IMG/VR virus record: IMGVR_UViG_3300035698_030367
Coordinates: 1-41,948 of that record
Length of the DNA: 41,948 nucleotides
Strand: one strand, 5' to 3'
From: a virus
Shown: one piece after another, positions 41,866 to 41,948 of the stretch
Numbering within the stretch: the stretch's first letter is position 1
Layout: each line of letters opens with the position of its first letter
Program-made: the position numbers and the translations under genes
The notes under the pieces: generated by a model
Seen by the model: the letters and a program-made list of their open reading frames with translations, nothing else
The model's database searches: none
Told to the model about the DNA's origin: nothing

Positions 41866-41948
41866 GATTGGTTTTAGAGCATTTTGGCACAAAATATTAG
41901 ATATATTATATTTTGTGGATAAAAACATAAATCCGTAAAAAATTAATT

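Noticed and set aside
41704-41928. Hydrophobic antisense frame
   Set aside because: Crosses the strong bidirectional terminator, and has no context or start signal.
1-41948. Possible use of UGA as glycine, as in some CPR bacteria
   Set aside because: Many genes end in TGA at ATGA overlaps with the next gene, and conserved proteins contain no in-frame TGA.
1-41948. CRISPR arrays, rRNA or tRNA genes, insertion sequences
   Set aside because: No regularly spaced repeats, no tRNA T-loop with acceptor pairing and no transposase gene were seen on reading the window.

Overview
The window is 41.9 kb of AT-rich DNA in which every supported gene lies on the + strand. The start of the window cuts through a gene. 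TGA is a normal stop throughout (for example at 394-396 and 18075-18077), so the standard bacterial code applies. Low GC, tight packing, mostly Shine-Dalgarno-free starts (usually T immediately before ATG) and many short hypothetical proteins suggest an uncultivated bacterium, most like the Candidate Phyla Radiation (Patescibacteria). That placement is inference; no rRNA or tRNA gene was seen to anchor it.

Region A (1-21.5 kb) is a tailed-phage genome or prophage of siphovirus type. It opens with the end of a possible replication protein, a small unknown protein and a ParB-DNA methyltransferase fusion. Packaging genes (terS-like, terL) follow. An unusual block of fibre/baseplate-like genes lies between terL and the portal. 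The HK97 head module is a portal fused to a MuF-type C-terminus, a prohead protease and the major capsid protein. Connector genes, tail tube, tail-assembly chaperones joined by a -1 frameshift on TTTTTTA, tape measure, a baseplate-hub-like protein and fibre/adhesin genes come next. The last is a glycine-rich adhesin flanked by a duplicated domain. A holin-like protein, an XhlA-like membrane protein and an amidase form the lysis cassette. Three small genes and a rho-independent terminator (21508-21540) close the region.

Region B (21.5-37.7 kb) is a defence island. An XRE regulator precedes a type I restriction-modification operon: hsdM, a PD-(D/E)xK-like gene, hsdS, a DUF4238 gene, hsdR, a YgjP-type metallopeptidase gene and an unknown gene. 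A GIY-YIG/DUF4357 protein and a RecB-like nuclease/DnaQ-like exonuclease fusion (DUF2779) follow. From its own extended -10 promoter comes an AAA-ATPase/subtilisin pair matching the IetAS anti-phage system. HsdS has two nearly identical target-recognition domains, which predicts a symmetric bipartite target.

Region C (37.75-41.95 kb) looks like host chromosome. It holds a complete ftsK, a small zinc-ribbon-like gene and a Xer-type tyrosine recombinase gene. Between them are unusually structured intergenic regions. Two look like short RNA genes: a good promoter places the start site exactly where strong hairpins begin, and a terminator-like hairpin follows. Both phage and defence modules therefore sit next to ftsK/xer. 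Whether the prophage end, the island or both use this site for integration cannot be settled from one sequence.
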